Shown: positions 8,674 through 18,528 of the stretch, piece after piece
How the letters are laid out: every line of letters begins with the position of its first letter
Position numbering within the stretch: position 1 is the first letter of the stretch
Assembly: GCF_033705735.1 (NCBI RefSeq)
Contig: NZ_CP131130.1
Location: forward strand, 2,049,001-2,113,000
Length of the DNA stretch: 64,000 nt
Reading direction: 5' to 3'
Origin: Shinella zoogloeoides
Lineage (GTDB): Bacteria; Pseudomonadota; Alphaproteobacteria; Rhizobiales; Rhizobiaceae
Translations under genes and position numbers: made by a program
Notes under the pieces: generated by a model
What the model was told of the DNA's origin: nothing
What the model saw: the letters and a program-made list of their open reading frames with translations, nothing else
Databases searched by the model: none

Positions 8674-10128
8674 CTACTGCTGGAACGGCAGCGGACGGCC
8701 GTTGATCAGCACCTTGCCGTCCTCCCCGACCGTGAGGTCCCAGGCCTGCGCGCCGTTGCCGGCATCGCGGGCAAGGCCCTTCATCATCAGGAGCCCGAAG
8801 GACGCCTGGGCGAATTCCGGCACGGCGCCGGCGTTCTTTTGGAGATAGGTGACGGTCTTGTCGAAGTCGCGCATGGTGATCGTCACGTCGGCGCTGTGGC
8901 GCTCCTTGTCGTCGGGATAGACCGTCATCTTGCCGGTGAGGTGCACGTCATAGATTGGCGAGGCGGCCGAGACGTCCTCGAATTCGAGGGTCATGGCCCC
9001 GCCGGGAAGCACGATGCGGCCGATCTCCTTTTCCTCCTCGTCGGTCAGCAGCTTCGGCTTGGTGAAATCCGCATGGTCGGCGAGATATTTGACGGCGCCG
9101 GCAAGGTCGAGATCCGCGACCGCCATCCTGAAGGTCGCCCGCTCCGGCAGGAGGCCCTCATAGGCGGCCGGCAGCAGGCCAGCCGGCGGCTTCGGCTTCT
9201 CGACGCCGAAACCGAAGCCGAAGCGGGTCGAATGGGCGATGCCGTTCATCGCGACATTGTAGTCGACCGCCTCCGCGCCGAAGGTGCCCTTGTCCGTACC
9301 CACCGTGACATTGGAGGCCCTGATCGTCTCCGTGAGATTGTCGAAGACCGGCAGCGCCGCGCGCAGCAACTCCTTGAGACGCGCCGCCTCCGACGCCTCC
9401 AGCCGCTGCTTGTGCAAGTTGTCGAGCACGAGGAAGACGAGGTCCTGCATCACCTTGTAGCGCGCGCCGTCCATGCTGACATCGATGTCGAGCTTGTCCG
9501 CGCCGATCTCCACCCGGCCCGACTGGTCGCTGGTGATCGTCTCGGCGAAGGCCTTCATCACGCCGGTCGAGGAAATGTCGAGCGTGCTCGCGTCCTTCTT
9601 CTCGGCGGAAACGTGCATCGCCGTCTCGCCGAAGCTCGCCGTCACGCTGTCCTTGGGCGAGGTACTGGAGAAAGCGATCTTCCGGGTGACCCAGTCGGCG
9701 GAGGTGAAATAGAGGATCTCCGGGTCGTAGACGCCGTCGAGCTTCATCGAATCGATGACATAGGAGAACGAGTTGCGGCCCTCGGGAAGGTCGACGTCGC
9801 CCTTGATGTCGAAGCTGTCATTCGCCTCGATGCGATAGGTGCCGTCCGCCGAAGGCCGCAGATAGGCCGTCATCGGCTTCAGGCCCTCGAGCTTGACCAT
9901 GCCGCTTTTGGTCTTGTCGAGCAGGACCTTCGGGTCGAAGCGCAGCTCGTAGAAGGAGGTCGCCGCCTTGACGGTGATCAGACCCGCGTCGATCATGTCC
10001 TGCGGCAGGTAGCGCGTGAGGCGCTGCTGGATGCTTTCGGCCTCGGAAGGCGAAATCTCCTGGGCAAGAGCGGGACTTGCAGATACGAGTGCAAGTGCGG
10101 CCGAAGCCATCAGGATCTGTTTTCTCAT
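8674..10128 (-). CDS. Exported protein of unknown function
   Basis: The 484-residue product has a clear Sec signal peptide ending ASPALAQ, so it should be periplasmic or envelope-associated. The mature part is rich in beta-strand-like, alternating hydrophobic stretches and repeats a pattern of about 100 residues (for example VKLEGLKPMTAYLR and LEFEDVSAASPIYDV). It lacks cysteines and recognisable catalytic motifs. It may belong to the DUF2125 type of alphaproteobacterial proteins, but I cannot confirm this. The ATG at 10128 has better spacing from AGGAGG than the one at 10131. A longer frame to 10197 lacks a signal peptide at its start. Confidence 0.8.
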   Translation of the reverse strand: MRKQILMASAALALVSASPALAQEISPSEAESIQQRLTRYLPQDMIDAGLITVKAATSFYELRFDPKVLLDKTKSGMVKLEGLKPMTAYLRPSADGTYRIEANDSFDIKGDVDLPEGRNSFSYVIDSMKLDGVYDPEILYFTSADWVTRKIAFSSTSPKDSVTASFGETAMHVSAEKKDASTLDISSTGVMKAFAETITSDQSGRVEIGADKLDIDVSMDGARYKVMQDLVFLVLDNLHKQRLEASEAARLKELLRAALPVFDNLTETIRASNVTVGTDKGTFGAEAVDYNVAMNGIAHSTRFGFGFGVEKPKPPAGLLPAAYEGLLPERATFRMAVADLDLAGAVKYLADHADFTKPKLLTDEEEKEIGRIVLPGGAMTLEFEDVSAASPIYDVHLTGKMTVYPDDKERHSADVTITMRDFDKTVTYLQKNAGAVPEFAQASFGLLMMKGLARDAGNGAQAWDLTVGEDGKVLINGRPLPFQQ

Positions 10129-10311
10129 CATGGCCTCCTGCGCCGAACCGATTTGGCCGAACATCCAATCGCTGCGCCGCGATGTCAACCGCGGCAAGGA
10201 TCGGGGGCGGGCCTTGCATTTCCGGGCATTCTCGGCTATCGAGCCCGCGTCCGCGTAGACACCCTTGGAGGCAACGCGGATGAGGCTTTCACGAAATCCT
10301 CAAGTTTTGCG

Positions 10312-10333
10312 CGGCCGGAGACGCTTCCGGCCG
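10312..10333 (+). promoter_or_regulatory. Leader hairpin upstream of rplY
   Basis: A perfect 8-bp stem CGGCCGGA/TCCGGCCG with a 6-base loop lies 37 bases before the rplY start and is not followed by a T tract, so it is not a terminator. It could be an mRNA leader structure for control of the ribosomal protein gene; nothing more is shown. Confidence 0.35.
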
Positions 10334-10369
10334 GGGAAAACTCTCCAGTAACATACGAAAGGTAAAGCC

Positions 10370-10978
10370 ATGAGCCACGACACTTACGAGCTCAAGGCCG
10401 AAACGCGCGAACGGGTTGGTAAGGGGTCCTCCCGTGAACTTCGCCGCAACGGCCTTATTCCTGCAGTTATCTACGGCGACAAGCAGGCCCCCCTCGCTAT
10501 CGCCATCTCGACCAAGGAAGTGACCCAGCGCATCCACGCCGGCGGCTTCAAGACGACGGTCGCCACGATCGACGTCAACGGCGAGAAGATCAAGGTTCTG
10601 CCGAAGGACTTCCAGCTGGATCCGGTCCGCGACTTCACGATGCATGTCGACTTCCTGCGCGTTTCGGGCGACACCCACGTTGTCGTCGAAGTGCCGGTTC
10701 ACTTCGTCAACGAAGAGAAGTCCCCGGGCATCAAGGCCGGCGGCGTCCTGAACGTCGTTCGCCACGCTGTCGAGCTGCACGCCCTTGCCGGCAACATCCC
10801 GGACTCCATCACGGCCGACCTGACCGGCCTGAAGGTCGGCGACGGCATCCACATCTCCCACGTCAAGCTGCCGAAGGGCACCAGCCCGGTCATCACCGAC
10901 CGCGACTTCACGATCGCCACGATCGCTGTCCCGGCTGCCGGCGTGAAGGAAGAAGAAGCCGCAGCTTCGGAAGAATAA
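10370..10978 (+). CDS. rplY: 50S ribosomal protein L25 (CTC/TL5 form)
   Basis: L25 binds 5S rRNA in the large ribosomal subunit. The 202-residue product is the long form: an N-terminal L25 domain (residues about 5-95, beginning [20 protein letters not shown]) fused to the C-terminal TL5/CTC beta domain (about 100-185, with [21 protein letters not shown]). It ends in an acidic Glu/Ala tail. It is followed by a strong terminator. In related genomes pth normally follows directly, but here a GGDEF-EAL gene and a solute-binding protein gene lie between them. Confidence 0.97.
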   Translation: MSHDTYELKAETRERVGKGSSRELRRNGLIPAVIYGDKQAPLAIAISTKEVTQRIHAGGFKTTVATIDVNGEKIKVLPKDFQLDPVRDFTMHVDFLRVSGDTHVVVEVPVHFVNEEKSPGIKAGGVLNVVRHAVELHALAGNIPDSITADLTGLKVGDGIHISHVKLPKGTSPVITDRDFTIATIAVPAAGVKEEEAAASEE

Positions 10979-11002
10979 TCCCCCTTCAAAGGGATTTTCT
11001 CG

Positions 11003-11035
11003 AAACCCCGTGCCCCCGGCACGGGGTTTTTCTTT
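11003..11035 (+). terminator. Intrinsic terminator of rplY
   Basis: A 10-bp perfect stem ACCCCGTGCC/GGCACGGGGT with a CCC loop is followed by TTTTTCTTT. It lies 25 bases after the rplY stop codon. Confidence 0.92.
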
Positions 11036-11201
11036 GCCCGCAGGACGTGTGCAGTCGCCGGAAAGGTTCAATTTTCAGCACTTTTCCGGATCGATATTTC
11101 AGCAACATTTAAGACTTTGATGAAAGTCTGTTCCGCGAAAAAACGAAGACCAAGAGGGGCATCATGGGTTGGCTTCGGACAGGCGCGGGGAGACGACCGG
11201 C

Positions 11202-13592
11202 ATGAAAATGCATTCGGTCGAAAGCCGCTTCATTGCCATCGTCATCGGTGCCCTGCTCGTCTTCGTCGCACCGCTCTTCGTCCTGTTCCTCGTCCTCTCC
11301 TCCGACCGCGTCGCGCGCGAGCGCCTGCAGAACACCGACGTCCTCCTCAAGAGCAGCGTCCAGGCGCTCGGCAAGCCGCTCTGGGACCTCGACCGGGAAA
11401 GCATCGACCAGATCGTCGGCGACCTCGAGGCCGAGGCCGATATCGGCTATGTGCGCGTGCGCGACACGTCCGGCACGATCGACGTCAGCGTGCCCGCCGT
11501 CGCGCCCGATGCGGATGAGACACGCGCCGTGGTCGTGACGGATATCACGCACAAGGCCATGGACGGTCCCAAGAAGGTCGGCACCGCGGAGATCTGGCTT
11601 CGCAAGGAAGGCCCCTTCTCGCGCTTCTCGACGGACGAGATGACGATCTTCGCCATCTTCTTCTTCGCCGTGGCGACGCTCTTCACGGCGGCCATCATCG
11701 GCAACCGCATCACGATCATCCGGCCGCTGATGCGCCTGACCGCCGCGATCGAGGCGACGCGCCGCCTCGGCTCCCGCCACCATGTCGACTGGACCTCGAA
11801 CGACGAGATGGGTGCCCTCGCCCATAACTTCAACGAGATGCAGAGCAGGCTGGAGCGCGAGGAGACGGAGCTGAAGCACGCCCATGCCCGCGCCACCGAC
11901 ATCTACAACCTCACCCCCGCCATGCTCTTCTCCATCGACGGGCAGAACCGCATCACCGCCGTCAGCGATTACTGGCTGACGGCGACCGGCTATCGCCGCG
12001 AGCAGGTGATCGGCCAGGAATTCACCGCCTTCGTCGATGCCGACTGGCGCGATGTCTACCGCGCCCGCCGCGAACAGGGATCGGAGGACGGCATCTGCGA
12101 GGTCACGGTGCGCTTCCGCCGCGCCGACGACAGCGTGATGGACGTGCTGATCCTGGAGACGGGCGTGACGGCGGAGAGCGGCCGCCAGCCTTTGTCGCTG
12201 TCGGTCATGACGGATGTCACCGATCTCAAGGAAGCGGAGAACCGCAACCACCGCCAGGCGATCACCGACCACCTGACCGGCCTTCTCAACCGGCAGGGCT
12301 TCGAATCCGTGCTGGACGACATGATCGAGGAGGCCGACACGCGCGGCCAGCCGCTCGCCTGCCTCTTCGTCGACCTCGACCGCTTCAAGTGGATCAACGA
12401 CAATCTCGGCCATGCCGCCGGCGACGACGTGCTCTGCCAGGTCGCCATGCTGCTGCGCCGCCAGTTGCGCGCCGGCGATGTGATCGCCCGCCTCGGCGGC
12501 GACGAGTTCGCGATCCTGCTCTCGGCCCGCAACGGCCACCAGTTCGCCCTCGACGTCAGCGAGCGGCTGGTCGCAAGCCTTCGCGCGCCGCTCATTGTCA
12601 ACGGCGCGGAACTGACGGTCAGCGCCAGCATCGGCGTCGCCGTCTATCCCGACCAGGCATCCACCGCCGCCTGCCTGCTGCAGAAGTCGGACATGGCCAT
12701 GTATGCCCGCAAGCGCAGCGGCAAGAACGGCGTGCAGCTCTTCGACAACAACATGGTCGACATTGCCCGCAAGCGGCTGGAAATCGAGAAGTTCATCGAG
12801 CAAGGTCTGCGGGACGACTGGTTCACCGCCCATCTCCAGCCGATCGTTTGCCTCTCCGACGGACGCGTCGCCGGCTTCGAGGCGCTGATGCGCCTCCAGC
12901 ATCCCGAGCGCGGCCTGCTGCCGCCGGCCGAGATCATCGGCATCGCCGAGGAGAACGGCTCGATCGGCCAGATCGGCGACTGCATCCTGGCGAAGTCCAT
13001 CCGCAGCCTCTCGATCATCTCGAAGCTGGAGGGCCTTGCCGACAGCTATCTCGCGGTGAATTTCTCGCCGCTGCAGTTCGAGCCCGACCTGCCCGCCCGC
13101 CTCGCCCATCTCCTCCTGGAAAACGGCATCACGCCGTCGCGCATCGTGGTGGAAATCACCGAAGCGGTGCTGATGCTCGACAATCCGATCGTGCGAGAAG
13201 TGCTCGACGCCCTTTCCCAACTCGGCTGCCGCATCGCGCTCGACGATTTCGGCACGGGCTATTCCTCGCTGAGCTACCTCAACCGCTTTCCGGTCGATAT
13301 CGTCAAGATCGACCAGTCCTTCACCCGTTCGCTCTCTTCCGATCAGCCGGACGTGCGCCGCAAGAGCCGCATGCTGGTCGAGGGCATCCGCACGATCTCG
13401 CACCAGATGGGCTGCGCCGTCGTGGCGGAAGGCATCGAGACGGCGGAGCAATGGGACATTCTCCAGGCCATGGATGTCGAGTTCGGCCAGGGCTACCTGA
13501 TGAGCCGCCCCCTGCCGCTGGACGTCCTCCTGGAGAAGCTGGACGAAATCAGGGCAGCCGGCGCGGTCGAGCGCCGGGCCATGGCCTCCTGA
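11202..13592 (+). CDS. Membrane-bound PAS-GGDEF-EAL c-di-GMP turnover protein
   Basis: The 796-residue protein has a membrane segment at about 10-32, a periplasmic sensor of about 115 residues, a second membrane segment (about 148-168), a HAMP linker (about 170-225), and a PAS domain (about 232-345). It ends in GGDEF (about 350-510) and EAL (about 525-780) domains. GGDEF is intact at 432-436 with an upstream I-site RAGD (423-426), so feedback-inhibited diguanylate cyclase activity is plausible. The EAL domain keeps EALMR (560-564), EITEA, DDFGTGYSSL, KIDQSF and AEGIET, so phosphodiesterase activity is also plausible. ATG 11202 follows GGGGAG; an upstream TTG at 11169 is less likely. The downstream solute-binding protein gene starts 17 bases later. 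Confidence 0.93.
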   Translation: MKMHSVESRFIAIVIGALLVFVAPLFVLFLVLSSDRVARERLQNTDVLLKSSVQALGKPLWDLDRESIDQIVGDLEAEADIGYVRVRDTSGTIDVSVPAVAPDADETRAVVVTDITHKAMDGPKKVGTAEIWLRKEGPFSRFSTDEMTIFAIFFFAVATLFTAAIIGNRITIIRPLMRLTAAIEATRRLGSRHHVDWTSNDEMGALAHNFNEMQSRLEREETELKHAHARATDIYNLTPAMLFSIDGQNRITAVSDYWLTATGYRREQVIGQEFTAFVDADWRDVYRARREQGSEDGICEVTVRFRRADDSVMDVLILETGVTAESGRQPLSLSVMTDVTDLKEAENRNHRQAITDHLTGLLNRQGFESVLDDMIEEADTRGQPLACLFVDLDRFKWINDNLGHAAGDDVLCQVAMLLRRQLRAGDVIARLGGDEFAILLSARNGHQFALDVSERLVASLRAPLIVNGAELTVSASIGVAVYPDQASTAACLLQKSDMAMYARKRSGKNGVQLFDNNMVDIARKRLEIEKFIEQGLRDDWFTAHLQPIVCLSDGRVAGFEALMRLQHPERGLLPPAEIIGIAEENGSIGQIGDCILAKSIRSLSIISKLEGLADSYLAVNFSPLQFEPDLPARLAHLLLENGITPSRIVVEITEAVLMLDNPIVREVLDALSQLGCRIALDDFGTGYSSLSYLNRFPVDIVKIDQSFTRSLSSDQPDVRRKSRMLVEGIRTISHQMGCAVVAEGIETAEQWDILQAMDVEFGQGYLMSRPLPLDVLLEKLDEIRAAGAVERRAMAS

Positions 13593-13609
13593 CGAACGGG
13601 GATGGGACG

Positions 13610-14359
13610 ATGAAGACGCTGCTCCTGACGCTTTGCCTTTCGCTCACCCCGCTCTCGACCGCGCTTGCCGAAACGCTCCATTTCGTCACCGAGGAATATC
13701 CGCCCTTCAACTATTCGCAAGACGGCAGGATCACCGGCATCGGCGTCGAGCAGGTCGACGCGATCACGAAGGCGGCGGGGATCGACTATACGCTCGAGAT
13801 CATGCCCTGGGCCCGCGCCTTCGCCATGGCGAAGAGCCAGCCGATGCATTGCGTCTTCACGACGGGCTACACCCGCGAGCGCTCCGGCCAGTTCGTCTGG
13901 GTCAATCCGCTCCTGAAGGACCAGATGGTGCTGCTGAAGCGCAAGGACGGCAGCAAGGGGCCGGCCACCATGCAGGAAGCGCTCGGCATGAAGATCGGCT
14001 CGCAGCGTGGCGACTTCGCCGTGGAGGTGATGGAGGATCTCGGCGTCAAGGACATCGACCTCGCCGCCGATATCGACCTTTCCGTCCGCAAGCTCCTGTC
14101 GGGCCGCATCGACCTCCTGCCTACCTCCATCAAGACCTACGAGAACCTCGTGAACCAGGGCCAGCCCGTCGAGAAAGCCATGCTTCTCGCAGGCAAGACC
14201 TATGGCATCGCCTGCCAGAAGGATACGCCGCCCGCGCTGATCGCCCGCCTGCAGGCGGAGCTGGACAAGCTGATCCTCAGCGGCGGGCAGGACCGCATCT
14301 TCACCGCCTACGGCCTGCCGCCGAACGCCCGCACCGCCGACAACGGCGACAAGAAATGA
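13610..14359 (+). CDS. Periplasmic solute-binding protein (family 3-like)
   Basis: The 249-residue product begins with a signal peptide ending STALA and continues with the family 3 pattern HFVTEEYPPFNYSQDG typical of amino-acid-binding proteins and related sensor domains. No ABC permease or ATPase gene is nearby. It starts 17 bases after the GGDEF-EAL gene, so the two are probably co-transcribed, and the binding protein could present a ligand to the periplasmic sensor of that receptor; this is inference. Two cysteines (in MHCVF and GIACQ) might form a disulfide. The pth gene starts 71 bases downstream. Confidence 0.85.
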   Translation: MKTLLLTLCLSLTPLSTALAETLHFVTEEYPPFNYSQDGRITGIGVEQVDAITKAAGIDYTLEIMPWARAFAMAKSQPMHCVFTTGYTRERSGQFVWVNPLLKDQMVLLKRKDGSKGPATMQEALGMKIGSQRGDFAVEVMEDLGVKDIDLAADIDLSVRKLLSGRIDLLPTSIKTYENLVNQGQPVEKAMLLAGKTYGIACQKDTPPALIARLQAELDKLILSGGQDRIFTAYGLPPNARTADNGDKK

Positions 14360-14430
14360 CCGCGGGCGGTTGACTTCCAGCCGCTTTCGCGGTGGTGAAG
14401 ACCGATCACGTTCTTTTGGCGGACCATTCC

Positions 14431-15147
14431 ATGCAGATCATCGCCGGGCTCGGCAATCCGGGCGCAAAATATGCGGGCAACCGCCACAATATCGGTTTCA
14501 TGGCGCTCGACGCCATCCACCGCAAGAACCCGTTCTCGCCCTGGTCGAAGAAGTTCAAGGCGGAGATTTCCGAGGGCGAGCTTGCCGGCGAGAAAGTGCT
14601 GCTCGTCAAGCCGCAGACCTTCATGAACCTTTCCGGCGAATCCGTCGGTGAGGCCATGCGCTTCTACAAGCTGGCGCCGAAGGACATCGTGGCGATCTAC
14701 GACGAGCTGGACCTTGCCCCCGGCAAGGCGCGCATCAAGGTCGGCGGCGGCCATGGCGGGCACAACGGCATCAAGTCGCTCGACGCCCATTGCGGCAAGG
14801 ACTATCGGCGCCTGCGCCTCGGCATCGGCCATCCCGGCACCAAGGAACTCGTCACCAACCACGTTCTCGGCGATTTCGCCAAGGCTGACCATGCCTGGCT
14901 CGATCCGCTGCTCGATGAACTGGGCATCAATGCCGCCATGCTGGTGCGCGGCGAGGATTCGCAGCTGATGAACAAGCTGGCGCTCGCCACCGGCAGCAAG
15001 CCGGAGGAGAAGGAGGCGCCGGCAAAGAAATCCGGCGGCCAGTCCCATATCCGCCAGGCCCGCAACCACGCCCAGCCGAAAATCCTGCCCACCAGCGGCC
15101 CGATGGCCGACATGCTGAAGAAGCTCTTCGGCAACAAGGGCGACTAG
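14431..15147 (+). CDS. pth: Peptidyl-tRNA hydrolase
   Basis: Pth releases tRNA from peptidyl-tRNA dropped by stalled ribosomes. The 238-residue protein carries the family signature [18 protein letters not shown] (catalytic His in NRHN), [13 protein letters not shown] and the [15 protein letters not shown] motif. Residues after about 190 form a Lys/Glu/Pro-rich extension typical of alphaproteobacterial forms. ATG 14431 gives the canonical [11 protein letters not shown] start; the frame open to 14392 adds a non-conserved extension. It lies in the rplY-pth-ychF neighbourhood typical of rhizobia. Confidence 0.97.
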   Translation: MQIIAGLGNPGAKYAGNRHNIGFMALDAIHRKNPFSPWSKKFKAEISEGELAGEKVLLVKPQTFMNLSGESVGEAMRFYKLAPKDIVAIYDELDLAPGKARIKVGGGHGGHNGIKSLDAHCGKDYRRLRLGIGHPGTKELVTNHVLGDFAKADHAWLDPLLDELGINAAMLVRGEDSQLMNKLALATGSKPEEKEAPAKKSGGQSHIRQARNHAQPKILPTSGPMADMLKKLFGNKGD

Positions 15148-15174
15148 GGACGGGATAGGAGGGGTCCTGGAGAC

Positions 15175-15486
15175 CTATTCCTCCGGCTCCGTCTGGAAGA
15201 GCAGCGGAAAGCCGGCATCCTTGGCAAGCTCCGTCGCTTCCTTCGCCTTCGTCTCGGCGATGTCGCGCGCGCAGACGACCACGACGGACGTGCCCATCTT
15301 GTGCGCCGTCATCATGACGCGGTAGCTCGTCGTCTCGGGCATGCGGAAGATGGCCTTCAGCACGAGCACGACGAAGTCGCGCGGCGTATAGTCGTCGTTG
15401 ACCAGGATGACCTTGTAGAGCCTCGGCCGTTCCAGCTTTGGCTTCGTGACGGTTTTCGGCTTGAGGACGGTGTCACCATTGCTCAT
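15175..15486 (-). CDS. clpS: ATP-dependent Clp protease adaptor ClpS (ClpS2-like)
   Basis: ClpS binds N-degron substrates and hands them to ClpA-ClpP. The 103-residue protein has a charged N-terminal tail and the core LYKVILVNDDYTP, with the N-degron-binding Asn30, Asp31 and His62 conserved (numbering of this protein). The gatekeeper position that is Met40 in E. coli is Arg36 here, and E. coli Val65 is Ala61, as in the second ClpS paralogue of rhizobia, which has altered residue preference. It lies antisense between pth and ychF, away from any clpA gene, also typical of ClpS2. The paralogue assignment is inferred from these residues. Confidence 0.93.
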   Translation of the reverse strand: MSNGDTVLKPKTVTKPKLERPRLYKVILVNDDYTPRDFVVLVLKAIFRMPETTSYRVMMTAHKMGTSVVVVCARDIAETKAKEATELAKDAGFPLLFQTEPEE

Positions 15487-15644
15487 CGGAAGCTCCTCGT
15501 AACATTGGCTTCGAGCGGTGTGCGACCATTGTGCACCGCAGGGCCGGCGACTTCAAGGGCCCGCGGGCGCGAGGCCCTTGACCCTGCCCCGTCCTTCCCC
15601 CATAGCGGTGGCAACGAATTACTTGAGACGAACGGACCATCTCC

Positions 15645-16748
<1,104 letters not shown>

Positions 16749-16774
16749 GGCGCTTCGGCTCCTTTGAGACCACA

Positions 16775-16808
16775 GCTGCCGTCCCTCACCGCAGGGGCGG
16801 CAGCCTTT
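16775..16808 (+). terminator. Probable terminator after ychF
   Basis: A 12-bp stem (one G-T pair) GCTGCCGTCCCT/AGGGGCGGCAGC with a 6-base loop is followed by CCTTTCC. It overlaps the stop codon of the converging DUF2157 gene. The T tract is weak. Confidence 0.5.
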
Positions 16809-17904
16809 CCCTGAGCGGGATCGGCAGCGGCGCCATCGCCCAGCGCCGGAAATGCGGCCAGCCGATGCCGATGGTCAGCACGACGAGGCCGACGATCAGC
16901 AGCGTCAGGAAGACATAGCTCTGCGGCGGCGCCTCCATATGCTTGAAAAGGCTCGCCGTCGCGAGCCCCAGCGACAGGAGGCCCGAGGTGACGAAGGCCC
17001 GCCGGTCGATGACGAGCCCGATCCCCATCAGCACCACGACGACGGCGACGACGGCCAGCGCTTCCGGCAGTCCCTTGCTGCCGCTGAACAGCGTATTGTT
17101 GGCAAGATCGCCGAGGAACACGAAGGCGAGCGTCGAATAGAGCAGCGCGGGCGCCGTGACGAGATGCAGCCAGAAGGCGATGTCGGATCGGCGCGAAACG
17201 CGGAAGCGGTCCGACAGGTCATAGGACATCGCCACCGCATAGAGCGAGAGCGCGGCGGCAAGGAAGATGGCCGCGGAGATCATGGGACGGTCCGCGATGA
17301 AGTCGGCGCTGCCGGCAAGGCGCGTCAGCGCGAGGAAGACGGCCCCGAGCGCGACGGCCGCGAGCGACAGGAACCAGAGGCTCAGCGACAGCGGAATGCG
17401 GTAACGCCAGTAGAATGGCGGCAGCAGGACGGCAAGGGGCAGCACGACAAGCAGGAAGCGCAGATACGGATCCGCCTGCCCGTCGAGATACGCGTCATAG
17501 GCCAGCATCACCGCCACGAAGATGCAATAGACATAAAGGACGGTGAGCAGAACCGCCGGCAGGGCAAGCCGCTGCCGCTTCACCAGGATTTCCGCCAGGA
17601 TGACGATGACCGGCAGCGCGGCAAGGACGGAGCCGATGCCCAGCACGCCCGCCATGACGATGGCGACGCCGATGGTAATCAGCACGTCATGGAAGCCGCG
17701 GACGAAGCGCGGCGCCTCCGTGTCCTCGACCGGCGCGATGGCGCGCGCCTCGGCCCGGCCGGCGATATCGACCGCGTCCGCCTCCGGTGGCTCGCGCAGG
17801 AAAACGCCGCGTGCCTCCATATAGGGCAGCAGCGCGCCGGCCTGCCCGGCGCTGATGATGCCCTCTCCCGCCGCGCCGTCGAGCACGGATTTCAAGCTCT
17901 GCAT
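16786..17904 (-). CDS. DUF2157-type polytopic membrane protein
   Basis: The 372-residue protein has a soluble N-terminal 90 residues (helical, with GIISAGQAGALLPYMEARG) and then about ten closely spaced membrane segments, the layout of DUF2157/DUF4401 proteins. Function is unknown for the family. The start at 17904 follows GAGGAG with 10 bases of spacing; a longer open frame to 18522 overlaps the divergent MaoC gene and is discarded. The 153-base intergenic region to the divergent gene holds a long nested palindrome at 17941-17977 that could control both. Confidence 0.82.
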   Translation of the reverse strand: MQSLKSVLDGAAGEGIISAGQAGALLPYMEARGVFLREPPEADAVDIAGRAEARAIAPVEDTEAPRFVRGFHDVLITIGVAIVMAGVLGIGSVLAALPVIVILAEILVKRQRLALPAVLLTVLYVYCIFVAVMLAYDAYLDGQADPYLRFLLVVLPLAVLLPPFYWRYRIPLSLSLWFLSLAAVALGAVFLALTRLAGSADFIADRPMISAAIFLAAALSLYAVAMSYDLSDRFRVSRRSDIAFWLHLVTAPALLYSTLAFVFLGDLANNTLFSGSKGLPEALAVVAVVVVLMGIGLVIDRRAFVTSGLLSLGLATASLFKHMEAPPQSYVFLTLLIVGLVVLTIGIGWPHFRRWAMAPLPIPLRERLPPLR

Positions 17905-17940
17905 GTGTCGTCGTCTCCTCGTGCCGCCTGCGCGCGCATT

Positions 17941-17977
17941 AGAGTTTGTCAGTTTCATTCTGAACCTGGCAAACTCT
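17941..17977. promoter_or_regulatory. Nested palindrome, candidate TetR-type operator
   Basis: Outer arms AGAGTTTG and CAAACTCT (8/8 match) enclose inner arms AGTTTCA and TGAACCT (6/7 match) around a TTC centre. The 37-base dyad lies between the divergent DUF2157 and MaoC genes, 37 bases before the former start and 80 before the latter. Its size and double symmetry suit a dimer-of-dimers repressor, but no regulator gene is adjacent. Confidence 0.5.
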
Positions 17978-18057
17978 AGCGACGCCCCGCCGGCTGGCAA
18001 GCCCTTGCAAAACAACGCCGCGCTCGCCATTGTTCGCCCGCAACAGGACGACCGGAC

Positions 18058-18528
18058 GTGGCCAATTATACATTCGAAGACTTTCCCCCGGGCCGCCGCT
18101 TCGATTTTACGAAGCGGACGCTGACGTCGGACGAGATCATCGCCTTCGCATGCGAGTTCGATCCGCAGCCGATGCACATGGACGAGGAAGCCGGCCGCGC
18201 CAGCATCCTCGGCGGGCTCGCCGCCTCGGGCTGGCACACCAGCGCGATCATGATGCGCATGCTCTTCGACGCCTATCTCGACGGCTCCACCTCGGAAGGC
18301 TCGCCCGGCGTCGACAGCATGGAATGGAAACGCCCGGTGCTTGCCGGCGACACGCTCGACGGCCATTGCGAGGTGCTGGAGGCCCGCGTCTCGCGCTCGC
18401 GCCCGGAGCTCGGCATCGTGCGCATGCGCGCCGAGGTGACGAATCAGCGCGGCGAGATCGTCGCGGTCTGCGACTATATCAACATGCTGCGTCTTGCCGG
18501 AAAGGATGCCGACCATGCGCATGGCTGA
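18058..18528 (+). CDS. MaoC-family dehydratase (first of two)
   Basis: The 156-residue hot-dog-fold protein carries the hydratase-2 motif AFACEFDPQPMHMDEEAA-like segment near residue 30 (Asp and His of FDPQPMHMD) and GGLAASGWHTSAIMMR. MaoC/R-hydratases add water to 2-enoyl-CoA. A GTG start at 18058 follows AGGACGACCGGAC and gives the conserved MANYTFEDFPPG N-terminus. The gene overlaps the next MaoC gene by 14 bases, so the products are likely translationally coupled and may form a heterodimer, as other half-size MaoC pairs do. Confidence 0.9.
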   Translation: MANYTFEDFPPGRRFDFTKRTLTSDEIIAFACEFDPQPMHMDEEAGRASILGGLAASGWHTSAIMMRMLFDAYLDGSTSEGSPGVDSMEWKRPVLAGDTLDGHCEVLEARVSRSRPELGIVRMRAEVTNQRGEIVAVCDYINMLRLAGKDADHAHG

